64,000 nucleotides of DNA, taken from contig CAYNJC010000002.1 of NCBI GenBank assembly GCA_964397565.1, forward strand, positions 135,390 through 199,389, written 5' to 3'. Every line of letters begins with the position of its first letter. The first letter of the stretch is position 1. This document shows positions 37,464 to 46,387 of the stretch, in pieces. The notes under the pieces are model-generated. The model saw only the letters and a program-made list of their open reading frames with translations. It did no database searches and had not been told where the DNA came from. Source of the DNA: JAPLST01 sp964397565. Lineage in GTDB: Bacteria; Auribacterota; UBA3054; JAPLST01. A program made the position numbers and the translations under genes.

Positions 37464-38006
37464 CTACTGTAACTGTTCGAGCTCCTTGCGGAACCAAGCC
37501 GTCATCTCGGCCGTCTGCCAGAGAGCGCCGGCATCGGCGCCCAACGCCGCGTGCACCGGCCGGGTGTCAAACACCTGGCACCGCGCGCCGCGCCGCCGCG
37601 CAAAGTGAAACTGCACCGCCGGATTCGCGCAGACCAGCACCAGCAGTGTCTCGGCCAAAGCCCCCACCGGCGGCTGGTCAAGATTGTCCAGCGGATAGCT
37701 GCCGGTCACCACCGTGCCGCACTGCACGCGCGACTTAATCCGGAAACTGCCTTGGCACGCTTCCACCAATTGCCGGAAAAATGGCAGGCCCAAGCCTATT
37801 TTCTTCCGCCGCGCCGCCTTGGTCGTCATGAACGGATCCAGTGCGCGCCGCACCGTCTCGGGTGTCATGCCGCAGCCGTTGTCGGCTACCGTAATCGTCA
37901 GCCGCTTGTCGCCCGCATCTTCAACCAGCCAGATTTTGACACAGGTCGCGCCGGCGGCCAGCGAATTCTGCGCCAAATCCAAAACAAACAGCGCCAGCTC
38001 GTACAT
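37464..38006 (-). CDS. Stand-alone histidine-kinase-like ATPase of a redox operon
   Basis: 180 residues. Only a GHKL ATP-binding domain is present: N box DLAQNSLAAGA, G1 box DNGCGMTPE, G2 box GLGLPFFRQLVE, then GTVVTGSYPLDNLDQPP. No HisKA helix, sensor or membrane segment is seen. Genes of this kind occur between the NuoE and NuoF subunits of several [FeFe]- and [NiFe]-hydrogenase operons; their role is not established. Start chosen at 38006 (MYELALFVLDLAQNS), where conservation begins; the frame upstream overlaps the nuoE gene. About 70 extra C-terminal residues carry no known motif. Confidence 0.78.
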   Translation of the reverse strand: MYELALFVLDLAQNSLAAGATCVKIWLVEDAGDKRLTITVADNGCGMTPETVRRALDPFMTTKAARRKKIGLGLPFFRQLVEACQGSFRIKSRVQCGTVVTGSYPLDNLDQPPVGALAETLLVLVCANPAVQFHFARRRGARCQVFDTRPVHAALGADAGALWQTAEMTAWFRKELEQLQ

Positions 38007-38017
38007 GGAGCGCGGCG

Positions 38018-38527
38018 TTACGCGGACTCGCGCTGCGCCTCTTCCGCCAATTGCCGATACTCGTTGATCACCGCCCGCACCTTGGCCGGCGAGATCAAAC
38101 GATCGTACACTTTCTCGTTGACCATCAGCGCCGGTGCCAGGCCGCACGCGCCGATGCAGCGCACCGCCTCGACGCTGAACATGCGGTCCTCGCTGACTTC
38201 GCCCAAGCCCACGCCCAGTTCACTCTTTAATTGGTCCACAATCATCTGCCCGCCGCGAATGTAGCAGGCCGTGCCCAGGCAGACTTTGAATTGAAACTCG
38301 CCTTTCGGCTGGAGATGGAACAAATGATAGAAGGTCGCGACGCCGTACACTTCACTGACCGGCCGCCCGAGTTTGTCGGCGACATAGGTCAGCACATCGT
38401 TCGGCAGAAATCCAAAAATCTTCTGCGCGCGGTGCAGCGTTTGAATGATCGGGCCGGGAAGATCCTTGTTCTCGGCGATGACAGCATCCAGATCCTTAAA
38501 CTGTTCTGCGCATTCCTTGCACTTCAT
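38018..38527 (-). CDS. nuoE: NuoE/HoxE/HndA-like 2Fe-2S subunit
   Basis: 169 residues. A thioredoxin-fold 2Fe-2S subunit that partners NuoF. Ligands are CLGTACYIRGG (C-x4-C) and CIGACG (C-x3-C), with the usual VYGVATFYHLF between helices. The extra N-terminal CKEC is unusual. First gene of the six-gene leftward operon (NuoE, HATPase, ferredoxin-like, NuoF-GltD, HoxU, HoxY). It faces away from the histidine kinase gene, with the 166-bp repeat in between. Confidence 0.9.
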   Translation of the reverse strand: MKCKECAEQFKDLDAVIAENKDLPGPIIQTLHRAQKIFGFLPNDVLTYVADKLGRPVSEVYGVATFYHLFHLQPKGEFQFKVCLGTACYIRGGQMIVDQLKSELGVGLGEVSEDRMFSVEAVRCIGACGLAPALMVNEKVYDRLISPAKVRAVINEYRQLAEEAQRESA

Positions 38528-38672
38528 AAATTCGTCCAGCCAAAAAAACGTTACGCGCGCAGGCGCGGCTCTTTGCTTGCCAATTCTACACAATGCCGCG
38601 CACGTTTGTCAACCGCCCCGCCGCCCCGACCAAAAAATGCCGCTTCCGGCAGAACTGGGGTCCCGGGCTCAA

Positions 38673-38838
38673 GGGGAAGATGCAGCGGAATATCCAATAA
38701 CCAATCCCGCCTTTGGTGGGACTCCGAGCAGCAAGGAATGACCAATGATGATCCCGCCGACGGCGGGATTCCAAGCAGAGTTCTGCGCAGATACTTCGCA
38801 CTTGGATATTGAGTGTTCCATATTGGATATTCATCAGG
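38673..38838 (+). repeat. 166-bp inverted repeat, left copy
   Basis: Its reverse complement is at 42737-42902 with the same length and 6 mismatches counted by eye. The ends are built of heptamers (AATATCC AATAACC AATCCCG at one end; TGGATAT TGAGTGT TCCATAT TGGATAT TCATCAG at the other). Inside are two CCCGCC-nnn-GGCGGG hairpins. It carries no gene and looks like a miniature or REP-type element. Confidence 0.9.
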
Positions 38839-39065
38839 GGGCAGGTCGGCGAATGCTGCTGGTAGCAAGATGCCGCGCCGGTATGGTGCGACCGTGCACA
38901 TGAGTATACCAACACGGCGAGTGCAGTGGCCCTCGTCTGTCCTTTCCTTCCCGGCCCTGAAACGACCCTGTGTTCTGGTCGCGCGCGCGACCACACTCGA
39001 AACGCATGCACACGCACGCGCAACGACTGCAGCGCGGCGCCGGAACCGGTGCTTTCGCATGCGGA

Positions 39066-39094
39066 TTGCGCGCGATGGGCAGTTTCACTATAAT
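39066..39094 (+). promoter_or_regulatory. Promoter of the two-component/lgt operon, leaderless type
   Basis: TTGCGC (39066-39071), 17-base spacer, TATAAT (39089-39094). The ATG at 39102 is 7 bases after the -10 box, so the mRNA should start at or next to the start codon. No Shine-Dalgarno. Confidence 0.65.
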
Positions 39095-39101
39095 TTTGAC
39101 C

Positions 39102-40496
39102 ATGATCATCAAGGATGAGCCACAGCACGATACTGCGGCATGCGGCGCGCCAGCTGCGGCGCGCACATGGATTGCACGCCTGTGGGCGCCGGCCGCCGTC
39201 GTCGTCTGGCTGGCACTGGTGGGCATCGCCTACTGCGGCGTGACACAGTACTTGTGGCGCAGGACGGCACAGATGAATGCGTTGGCGCGCTTGGTCGAGC
39301 GGGCCCAAACCACCACGTTTTTTCTGGAATACACCTTGCATGTCAACGGCTATCGCGATATTCAAGAGCTGCGCGCGGCGCGGCGGCCGGCCGACACGCG
39401 CCCGCTGTTTGCGGCCGTGGACCGCAGCACGGTGTACGCCCTGATCATGGATTTGCGCGGTGTGATTGTCGTGCACATGAATGATCCGGCGCAAGAGGGC
39501 ACGCACATGGACGTGCCGGCGTTTGCGCAAGCCGGCACAAATTGGACACCGCAACTGGGCGAGCTGCGCGTGCTACTGGGCGGCATCCCGCGCCACGTGA
39601 TTGATATCTGCATGCCCTTGCGGATCGGCGGCGTGGTGCAAGGCATTATGCGGGTGGGCTATCTCGCGCCGCCGCTGACGCAGCCGGGCATGCGCCGGCA
39701 GATGCTGGCGGGGATCGTGGCCTTGGGCGTTACCGCGTTGGGCTGCGGCTTGGGCGCGGCCTGGCATCTGCGGCGCCACGCGCGCGTGCACCAGCAGGCG
39801 TTGCAGCAGCAGCGTGCGGCGGTTGAACGTGAGCTGGCGTTGGTGGGCGCGGGCATTGTCCACGAAGTGAAGAATGCGCTCAACGGCATGCGCATGAACG
39901 CCGACCTGCTGCAGGAAGCCGTGGCATCCTTGCCGGATGCGCAACGCGAGAAGGCCGGAAAAAAACTCGCGCGGATTCAACTCGAAGCCGCCCGCACCGG
40001 CGAGCTGCTGAGCGAATTCCTATCGTACACCAAACCGCCCGCGTTTGTGCCGGCGCCCATGAATCTGGTGGCATTGCTGGATGACTGCGCGCTGTATTTC
40101 GAGCCGCAATGCCGCGCGCGTGGCATCACGCTGCAGTGCCAGTGCGCCCCGGCCTTGGCGGCTCTCGCGGCGGATGCAGGTCTGCTGCGGCAAGCCGTGA
40201 CAAATCTGGTGTGGAACGCGCTGCAGGCCGTGCCCGATCACGGCGCCATCCGCATCCACGTCACGCTTCAGGACGCGGACGTGTGCATCCGGGTGGCCGA
40301 CACGGGCGGCGGGATGACGCCGGACGTGGCGCGCCAAGCCTTCACCGCATTTTTCTCGACCAAACCCCACGGCGCCGGCCTTGGTTTGGCGATTGTGCAA
40401 CGCGTGGCGCGCTGCCATGGCGGGGAGGTCAGCTTGGACAATCGGCCGGGCGACGGCTGCACCTTCACGATTCATTTTCCCTGGCATGGCGTATGA
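39102..40496 (+). CDS. Membrane sensor histidine kinase (NtrB-like)
   Basis: 464 residues. Membrane segments at about 25-48 and 200-222 enclose a periplasmic sensor of about 150 residues (STVYALIMDLRGVIVVHMNDPAQEGTH, PAS/Cache-like). The cytoplasmic part has the phospho-acceptor His in GIVHEVKNALNGM, an N box NLVWNALQAV, G1 DTGGGMTP and G2 GAGLGLAIVQR. It should phosphorylate the NtrC-type regulator whose gene overlaps its stop (ATGA). An ATG at 39075 is an alternative start; 39102 is preferred from the promoter position. Signal unknown. Confidence 0.85.
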   Translation: MIIKDEPQHDTAACGAPAAARTWIARLWAPAAVVVWLALVGIAYCGVTQYLWRRTAQMNALARLVERAQTTTFFLEYTLHVNGYRDIQELRAARRPADTRPLFAAVDRSTVYALIMDLRGVIVVHMNDPAQEGTHMDVPAFAQAGTNWTPQLGELRVLLGGIPRHVIDICMPLRIGGVVQGIMRVGYLAPPLTQPGMRRQMLAGIVALGVTALGCGLGAAWHLRRHARVHQQALQQQRAAVERELALVGAGIVHEVKNALNGMRMNADLLQEAVASLPDAQREKAGKKLARIQLEAARTGELLSEFLSYTKPPAFVPAPMNLVALLDDCALYFEPQCRARGITLQCQCAPALAALAADAGLLRQAVTNLVWNALQAVPDHGAIRIHVTLQDADVCIRVADTGGGMTPDVARQAFTAFFSTKPHGAGLGLAIVQRVARCHGGEVSLDNRPGDGCTFTIHFPWHGV

Positions 40497-41908
40497 ATAT
40501 TTGTATTTTAGTGATTGAGGATGACGCGACCGGGCGCGAGACGCTGGCGGAAGCATTGAGCGAGCGCGGCTATGGCGTGCGCACCGCCGCGGATGGCGCA
40601 GCCGGGCTGGCGATCATGGACACCGAGCACGTTGATTTGGTCATCACCGATCTGATGCTGCCGGGCGTGGACGGCATGCAGGTGCTCGAGCGGGCCGTGC
40701 CACACTGTCCGGTGATTCTGGTCACCGCCTACGGCACGGTGGACACGGCCGTGCAGGCGATGAAACGCGGTGCGTTTGATTTTGTGACCAAGCCGGTGCA
40801 CCTGCCGCATGTCTACGCGCTGGTCGAGCGCGCCTTGCAGGTGCGCGCCCTGACGGCCGAAAACGAGCAGTTGCGCACGCGCGTCGCCGCCGACTATGCC
40901 TTTGACCAGATGATCGGCCGCACCGCCGCCATGCACAATGTGTTTCAACAAATCCGCCAGGTCGCGTCGACCGACACAACCGTCTGCATTCTCGGCGAAA
41001 GCGGCACCGGCAAAGAGCTGATTGCCAATGCGATTCATCAACACAGCCGGCGGGCCGCCAAGCCGTTCATCAAAGTGAACTGCGCGTCCATCTCGGAGAG
41101 CTTGTTGGAAAGCGAATTGTTCGGCCATGAAAAAGGCTCGTTCACCGGCGCGATCAAGCAGCGCAAAGGACGCTTTGAACTGGCCGATGGCGGCACGTTG
41201 TTGATGGACGAGATTGCCGAGATGAGCCCGGCCTTGCAGGCCAAATTGCTGCGCGTCTTGCAGGAGCAGACCTTCGAGCGCGTCGGCGGCACCGCAACGA
41301 TCACGGTGGATGTACGCGTGCTGGTGGCGACCAATGCGGACTTGCGTGAGCGCATCAAAGCCGGCGTATTTCGCGAAGATTTGTTTTACCGTGTGAGTGT
41401 CTTTCCGATCCAGGTGCCGCCCTTGCGCGCGCGGCGCGACGACATCCCGCTGCTGGCGGATTTTTTCCTGCGACAGCGCGCGGCGGCGATGGGCAAAGTG
41501 CTGGGCGGCATCACGCCGGCCGCGCTGGCGGCGCTCACGCGCTATGACTGGCCCGGCAATGTGCGCCAGCTCGAGAACGCGCTCGAACGCGCCTGCGTCA
41601 TGGCGCCAGCTGGCCAGAGTATTGACTGCGCCCAGTTGCCGCCGGAGGTGCTGCAGCCGGTTGCGGCGGAAGCAATAGGACTTATACGACCTAGGGGACC
41701 TATGATGGCTGAACCAGCCATGCCGGTGACCGCCGCCGCGCCGGCCGCGCCGCGCTTGCCGGTCGCCACCATGGACGAGCTCGAGAAAATGGCGATCGAG
41801 CAGGCCTTGCTGCGCTGCAACGGCAATCGCTCGAAGGCCGCGCGCGCCCTCAAGATCGGCGCGAAAACCCTCTACCGCAAGATTGAGAAATACGGCATTG
41901 CCCTGTGA
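40493..41908 (+). CDS. NtrC-family sigma-54-dependent response regulator
   Basis: 471 residues. Receiver domain with Asp in VDLVITDLMLPG and Lys in FVTKP. AAA+ domain with Walker A GESGTGKE, the sigma-54 loop GSFTGA (a common variant of GAFTGA), Walker B LLMDEIAEM and arginine-finger region REDLFYRVSVF. C-terminal Fis-type helix-turn-helix (CNGNRSKAARALKIGAKTLYRKIEKYG). It activates promoters read by RpoN-RNA polymerase when phosphorylated by the kinase encoded just upstream. A Pro/Ala-rich linker of about 30 residues precedes the DNA-binding domain. Confidence 0.93.
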   Translation: MNICILVIEDDATGRETLAEALSERGYGVRTAADGAAGLAIMDTEHVDLVITDLMLPGVDGMQVLERAVPHCPVILVTAYGTVDTAVQAMKRGAFDFVTKPVHLPHVYALVERALQVRALTAENEQLRTRVAADYAFDQMIGRTAAMHNVFQQIRQVASTDTTVCILGESGTGKELIANAIHQHSRRAAKPFIKVNCASISESLLESELFGHEKGSFTGAIKQRKGRFELADGGTLLMDEIAEMSPALQAKLLRVLQEQTFERVGGTATITVDVRVLVATNADLRERIKAGVFREDLFYRVSVFPIQVPPLRARRDDIPLLADFFLRQRAAAMGKVLGGITPAALAALTRYDWPGNVRQLENALERACVMAPAGQSIDCAQLPPEVLQPVAAEAIGLIRPRGPMMAEPAMPVTAAAPAAPRLPVATMDELEKMAIEQALLRCNGNRSKAARALKIGAKTLYRKIEKYGIAL

Positions 41909-41912
41909 CCGC

Positions 41913-42713
41913 ATGAGCAACTACTTTGTGCAGACCATGGATCCGATCATTGTCCAGCTTGGCCCGCTGGCGATTCGCTGGTATGGCGTCATGTATATTA
42001 TTGGTTTTGTCATCGGCTACTGGATTCTGCGGCGGCGGCAGCGCATGGGCTTGCTGGACTTGCCGAATGACATGGCGGTGCAGGACATGCTGTTCTACAG
42101 CTTCCTCGGCGCGCTCGTCGGCGGACGGCTGGGGCATTGCCTGTTGTACCATCCGCTCGAGTATCTGTACAAGCCGTGGGAAATCCTGCAAGTTTGGCAG
42201 GGCGGCATGTCCAGCCACGGCGGGTTCATTGGTGTCATGGTTGCCTTGGTGTTGCTGGCCCGCAAGCTGCACGTCCCCTTCCTGCATTTGCTGGACAACG
42301 GGGCGCTGGCCGTGACGCCCGGCATGTTTTTCGGGCGGATCGGCAATTTCATCAACAGTGAAATGTGCGGCACGCCCACGTCAAAGCCGTGGGCTGTGGT
42401 GTTCCCCGCCTTCGATGCTGTGCCGCGCCATCCGGTGCAACTCTACCAGGCGTTGACGGAAGGCGCGCTGCTGTTTGCCCTCGTCTGGCTGGTCGGCCGC
42501 AAGCGGCGTGTGGATGGGTTGATGAGCGGCATTTTTGGCATTGGCTATGCCGTCGTCAGGTTCCTTACCGAGTATTATCGCGAAGGCTCGCTCGAACTGG
42601 CCGGGCCGGCTTGGTCGCATTTGACGCAAGGCCAGTTTCTCAGTTTGTTCATCTTGCTGACGGGCATGGCGGTGCTGGCCCACGCCGGCTGGACTGCGCG
42701 CACGGCGCGCTAA
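41913..42713 (+). CDS. lgt: Prolipoprotein diacylglyceryl transferase
   Basis: 266 residues, about seven membrane helices. Transfers diacylglycerol from phosphatidylglycerol to the lipobox Cys of prolipoproteins. Lgt signature GRIGNFINSEMCG is at about 140; WQGGMSSHGGFIGVM holds the essential His-Gly-Gly; GGRLGHCLLYHP and RFLTEYYREG are also conserved. It starts 5 bases after the regulator stop, so it is cotranscribed with the two-component pair. Several lipoproteins in the window (9704, 27226, 50551 genes) would be its substrates. Confidence 0.95.
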   Translation: MSNYFVQTMDPIIVQLGPLAIRWYGVMYIIGFVIGYWILRRRQRMGLLDLPNDMAVQDMLFYSFLGALVGGRLGHCLLYHPLEYLYKPWEILQVWQGGMSSHGGFIGVMVALVLLARKLHVPFLHLLDNGALAVTPGMFFGRIGNFINSEMCGTPTSKPWAVVFPAFDAVPRHPVQLYQALTEGALLFALVWLVGRKRRVDGLMSGIFGIGYAVVRFLTEYYREGSLELAGPAWSHLTQGQFLSLFILLTGMAVLAHAGWTARTAR

Positions 42714-42736
42714 CGCGTGCAAGCTGCAGCCTGAAA

Positions 42737-42902
42737 CCTGATGAATATCCAATATCGAACACTCAATATCCAAGTGCGAAGTATCTGCGCAGAACTCTGC
42801 TTGGAATCCAGCCGTCGGCGGGATCATCATTGGTCATTCCTTGCTGCTCAGAGTCCTGCCACAGGCGGGATTGGTTATTGGATATTCCGCTGCATCTTCC
42901 CC
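42737..42902 (-). repeat. 166-bp inverted repeat, right copy
   Basis: Reverse complement of 38673-38838 (6 mismatches by eye). It begins 23 bases after the lgt stop. Its far end runs directly into the heptamer array before lacZ. Confidence 0.9.
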
Positions 42903-42936
42903 CTGAAACCTGAAACCTGAAACCTGAAACCTATAT
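42902..42936. repeat. Heptamer array (5 units) before lacZ
   Basis: CCTGAAA four times, then CCTATAT, then 6 bases and the ATG at 42943. No Shine-Dalgarno. Confidence 0.9.
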
Positions 42937-42942
42937 AGTAGT

Positions 42943-45900
42943 ATGATCACTGCCCCCGCCATACCTGATTGGGAGAACCCGGCCGTGCTGCAGCGCAACC
43001 GGCTTGCACCGCGCGCGGATTTCGTGCCGTATCCTGATGCCGCCCGCGCGCGAGCAGGCGACCAGGCCACCTCACCATGGTGCCTGCTGCTGAACGGCGT
43101 CTGGAAATTCGCCTATGCCGCCGCACCGGCCGCCGCGCCCGCGAAGTTTCATCAGCCGGCGTTTGACGACAGCGCCTGGGACGACCTGCCCGTGCCGTCC
43201 TGCTGGCAATGCCACGGCTATGGTCGGCCGCATTATACGAATGTCATCTATCCGTTTCCGGTGGATCCGCCGCACGTGCCGACCGAGAATCCAACCGGCG
43301 CGTATCGGCGCGTGTTCCGCGTACCGGCCGGCTGGCGTGGATTACAGCTGCACTTACGTTTCGAGGGCGTGGATTCCGCCTTCCACGTCTGGCTCAACGG
43401 CCGGGAAATCGGCTTCAGCAAAGGCAGTCGCATGCCGGCCGAATTTGATATCACCAACGCGGTGCAAGACGGCGACAACGTTCTGGCCGTGCGGGTTTAT
43501 CAATGGTGCGACGGCAGTTATCTTGAAGACCAGGACATGTGGTGGTTGAGCGGTATTTTCCGGGATGTGCGGCTGCTGGCCATGCCGCCGACGCGGATCG
43601 CGGACATTGCCGTGCAGACGCGGCTGGATGCACGCCAGCGTGATGCAGAGCTGCAAGTGCAGGTCACGCTCGAAACGAGCCGCGCCCGCGCGCAAGACTG
43701 TCGCCTGCGCGCACAGCTGCTGGATGACACGGGCCGGAACGTGCTGCCACGGGCCGTGCGCGGCAGCGTGCGCGTGGCTGGCCGGGGCCGCGCTGAACTA
43801 ACGTTGGCCACCACGGTGCATGCGCCGCAGTTGTGGTCAGCGGAAGCACCCCACTTGTATCCCTTGCTGCTCGAGCTGCTTGACGCCACCGGCGCGGTGC
43901 GCGAAGCCGTGCTGCTCAAAATTGGGTTTCGCAGCGTGACCGTGCGCAATGCGTGCCTGTGTGTCAATGGCGCGCCGGTCAAGTTGAAAGGCGTCAATCG
44001 CCACGAACATCATCCGCGCCTGGGCCGGGCCGTGCCGCTCGACGCCATGCGCGAGGACATCCTCTTGATGAAGCGCCACAACATCAATGCGGTGCGCACC
44101 TCGCATTATCCGGATGATCCGCGCTTTTATGATTTGTGCGACGAGTACGGCATCTATGTCGTAGATGAAGCGGACCTTGAAACGCACGGCTTTGAGTTGA
44201 CTGGCGACCTTAATCAGCTCAGCAAGGATCCGGCCTGGCAAGCGGCCTTTGTCGACCGCGCCGTGCGCCTGGTCGCCCGCGACAAAAATCATCCCTGCGT
44301 GATCATGTGGTCGCTTGGCAACGAGAGCGGCTATGGTCCCAATCACGCAGCGATGGCCGACGCCATCCGCGCGCTGGACACCACCCGGCTGTTGCATTAC
44401 GAGCAGGATCGCGCTGCGCAGGTCTGCGATGTGGTCAGCCAAATGTACACGCATGTGGACAAGGTCATCGAGTATGGCGCGCAGCGGGACGCGACCAAAC
44501 CGTTTTTCTTATGTGAATATGCGCACGCGATGGGCAACGGGCCGGGCGGTTTGAAAGAGTATTGGGACGCGATCTATGCATCGCCGCGCCTGGCGGGCGG
44601 CTGCGTCTGGGAATGGCTCGATCACGGGCTGTGCGCAACGACGCCGGATGGGCGCGCCTATTACGCGTATGGCGGCGATTTTGGCGATACGCCCAACGAT
44701 GGCAGTTTTGTGCTCGACGGCCTGCTGTTCCCCGACCGCACGCCGTCACCCGGCTTGATCGAATACAAAAAAGTGCTTGAGCCGGTGCTGGTCGAGCCGC
44801 TCGATCTTGCCCACGGCACGCTGCGCGTCACCAATCGCTATGATGTTTCGTCGCTGGCGCATCTGCAGCCCGTCTGGCATATCAGCGCCAATGGCGTCGT
44901 GCTGCAATCTGGCACGCTGCCGCCGCTGGCCATCGCCGCGCGCCGCGGCAAGACCGTGCGACTCCCCTATTCATTGCCGGCCGCACAGCCCGCCACCGAG
45001 TATTGGCTGACCCTCCAATTTCTGCAGGCAACACCGACGCGCTGGTGCGCGGCGGGCCATGAAATCGCGTGGGCGCAGTTCCTCCTGCCGTGCGCCGCGC
45101 GGACTGCGCCGGTGGCGCCGCCAGCACCCGCATCACTGCGCTACACGCAGGACGGCACGACGGCGACCGTGCGCGGCTTGGATTTCAGCATTGTGTTCGA
45201 CACCATGCGCGGTCGCATCACAAGCTGGCGCGCGCATGGCGTCGAGCTCATGCACGCCGGGCCACGTCTGAATATCTGGCGCGCGCTGACCGACAACGAC
45301 ACCGGCTCTGGTTCGCCGCTCGGCGCCGAATGGCGCAAGTATCATCTGGACAAACTACAGCATCGCGTGGACGCCTGCGATATCGCGGCGCTCGATGCCC
45401 AAACCCTGCGCGTCACAGTGCGCACCCATGTGGCGCCGCCGGTCTACAGCATCGCCCTGCTCTGCACCTACACTTACACCATCGCCGGCAACGGCACGAT
45501 TTTGCTGGAGGTGGATGTTGCGCCGCGCGGCGCATGGCCGGAGGCGTTGCCGCGCCTCGGCGTGCAACTGCACATGCCGCGCGCGTTCGCGCACGTGGCA
45601 TGGTATGGGCGCGGCCCGGGTGAATCATATCCGGACACCTGCCAGGCCCAACGCATCGGCGTCTATGAGAAAGCGTTGGACGAGCTGTGGACCCGCTACA
45701 TTATGCCGCAGGAAAACGGCAATCGCAGCGACGTGCGCTGGGTCACGTTCACCAATGCCGGCGGCATGGGCCTGCGCGTGGCCGGCCAGCCCACGCTCAA
45801 TTTCAGCGCGCACCGTTTCACGCCCGAAGACTTTGATCGCGCGCGCCACATGCACGAATTGGCGCCGCGCGACGAGATCATCGTCAATCTGGATCACCGC

Positions 45901-46005
45901 CAGCACGGCATTGGCAGCGGTGCGTGCGGGCCGACGACCTGGTCGCAGTATTGGTTGCGGACCGCGCCGACGCGCTTCAGCCTCCGGCTCTCGCCGCAAG
46001 TGTAG
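42943..46005 (+). CDS. lacZ: Beta-galactosidase, glycoside hydrolase family 2 (LacZ type)
   Basis: 1020 residues, the full length of five-domain LacZ. Hydrolyses terminal beta-galactosides such as lactose. Start region NPAVLQRNRLAPRADFVPYPD, sugar-binding domain FEGVDSAFHVWLNGREIGFSKGSRMPAEFDIT, and DQDMWWLSGIFRDV are typical. The acid/base Glu is residue 461 in WSLGNESGYG and the nucleophile Glu is about residue 525 in FLCEYAHAMGNGPG. The C-terminal beta domain has WYGRGPGESYPD and the final WSQYWLRTAPTRFSLRLSP. No signal peptide, so it is cytoplasmic. It stands alone, preceded by heptamers and followed by hairpins. No transporter or regulator is next to it. Confidence 0.95.
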   Translation: MITAPAIPDWENPAVLQRNRLAPRADFVPYPDAARARAGDQATSPWCLLLNGVWKFAYAAAPAAAPAKFHQPAFDDSAWDDLPVPSCWQCHGYGRPHYTNVIYPFPVDPPHVPTENPTGAYRRVFRVPAGWRGLQLHLRFEGVDSAFHVWLNGREIGFSKGSRMPAEFDITNAVQDGDNVLAVRVYQWCDGSYLEDQDMWWLSGIFRDVRLLAMPPTRIADIAVQTRLDARQRDAELQVQVTLETSRARAQDCRLRAQLLDDTGRNVLPRAVRGSVRVAGRGRAELTLATTVHAPQLWSAEAPHLYPLLLELLDATGAVREAVLLKIGFRSVTVRNACLCVNGAPVKLKGVNRHEHHPRLGRAVPLDAMREDILLMKRHNINAVRTSHYPDDPRFYDLCDEYGIYVVDEADLETHGFELTGDLNQLSKDPAWQAAFVDRAVRLVARDKNHPCVIMWSLGNESGYGPNHAAMADAIRALDTTRLLHYEQDRAAQVCDVVSQMYTHVDKVIEYGAQRDATKPFFLCEYAHAMGNGPGGLKEYWDAIYASPRLAGGCVWEWLDHGLCATTPDGRAYYAYGGDFGDTPNDGSFVLDGLLFPDRTPSPGLIEYKKVLEPVLVEPLDLAHGTLRVTNRYDVSSLAHLQPVWHISANGVVLQSGTLPPLAIAARRGKTVRLPYSLPAAQPATEYWLTLQFLQATPTRWCAAGHEIAWAQFLLPCAARTAPVAPPAPASLRYTQDGTTATVRGLDFSIVFDTMRGRITSWRAHGVELMHAGPRLNIWRALTDNDTGSGSPLGAEWRKYHLDKLQHRVDACDIAALDAQTLRVTVRTHVAPPVYSIALLCTYTYTIAGNGTILLEVDVAPRGAWPEALPRLGVQLHMPRAFAHVAWYGRGPGESYPDTCQAQRIGVYEKALDELWTRYIMPQENGNRSDVRWVTFTNAGGMGLRVAGQPTLNFSAHRFTPEDFDRARHMHELAPRDEIIVNLDHRQHGIGSGACGPTTWSQYWLRTAPTRFSLRLSPQV

Positions 46006-46015
46006 GAACGGCGCC

Positions 46016-46036
46016 CCACCGAGCTTGCCTCGGTGG
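46016..46036 (+). terminator. Hairpin just after lacZ
   Basis: Perfect 8-base arms CCACCGAG and CTCGGTGG with a 5-base loop, 11 bases after the lacZ stop. No T-run follows. Confidence 0.45.
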
Positions 46037-46088
46037 ACGCAGAGATTGGAAACAACAGCGGTGGGCTCTTTTCTCTCAATCTGATTCA

Positions 46089-46119
46089 CCCACGATCCCG
46101 TCAGCGGCGGGATCGTGGG
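46089..46119. repeat. Strong 12-base-arm hairpin in the lacZ-hisD gap
   Basis: Arms CCCACGATCCCG (46089-46100) and its complement (46108-46119), 7-base loop. It resembles the CCCGCC-type hairpins at 38752 and 42800 in its core. Confidence 0.6.
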
Positions 46120-46335
46120 GGTCTCTGCATGCAAAGAACGTTAGGAGCCGCCTCCGTGCGGCGCATGCAGCGTGTGCAGCAGAATCGCGACGCGGAGGTC
46201 GCTCCCATCCCGCCAGTGGCGGGACTGACCCAAGGCCAGCAGCAGCAGGCCGACAGACGCGGCAAGAAGGACAAGTGACGAGAAGGTCTGAACCAAAACA
46301 TCCGTGCATCGCCGGAACCCGCCGCGCGCGGCGGC
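46120..46335. other. Intergenic region with two GGGAGCG-type repeat copies
   Basis: No credible gene between lacZ and hisD. Two inverted partial copies of the GGGAGCG repeat lie at about 46141-46170 (GGAGCCGCCTCCGTGCGGCG) and 46176-46209 (GCGGAGGTCGCTCCCATCCC). Confidence 0.55.
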
Positions 46336-46364
46336 TTTACAAATTGCGCGCCACGTGCTACAAT
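46336..46364 (+). promoter_or_regulatory. hisD promoter
   Basis: TTTACA (46336-46341), 17-base spacer, TGC-TACAAT (46359-46364). GGAG precedes the ATG at 46388. Confidence 0.6.
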
Positions 46365-46387
46365 TTCACCAATGATGGAGTAGCACG

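Noticed and set aside
40508..41920. Open frame (470 codons) opposite the NtrC-type regulator
   Set aside because: The sense strand encodes a complete receiver-AAA+-Fis protein; the antisense product has no domain.
46033..46278. 81-codon frame between lacZ and hisD
   Set aside because: It lies across a strong hairpin and two repeat copies, with no ribosome-binding site.
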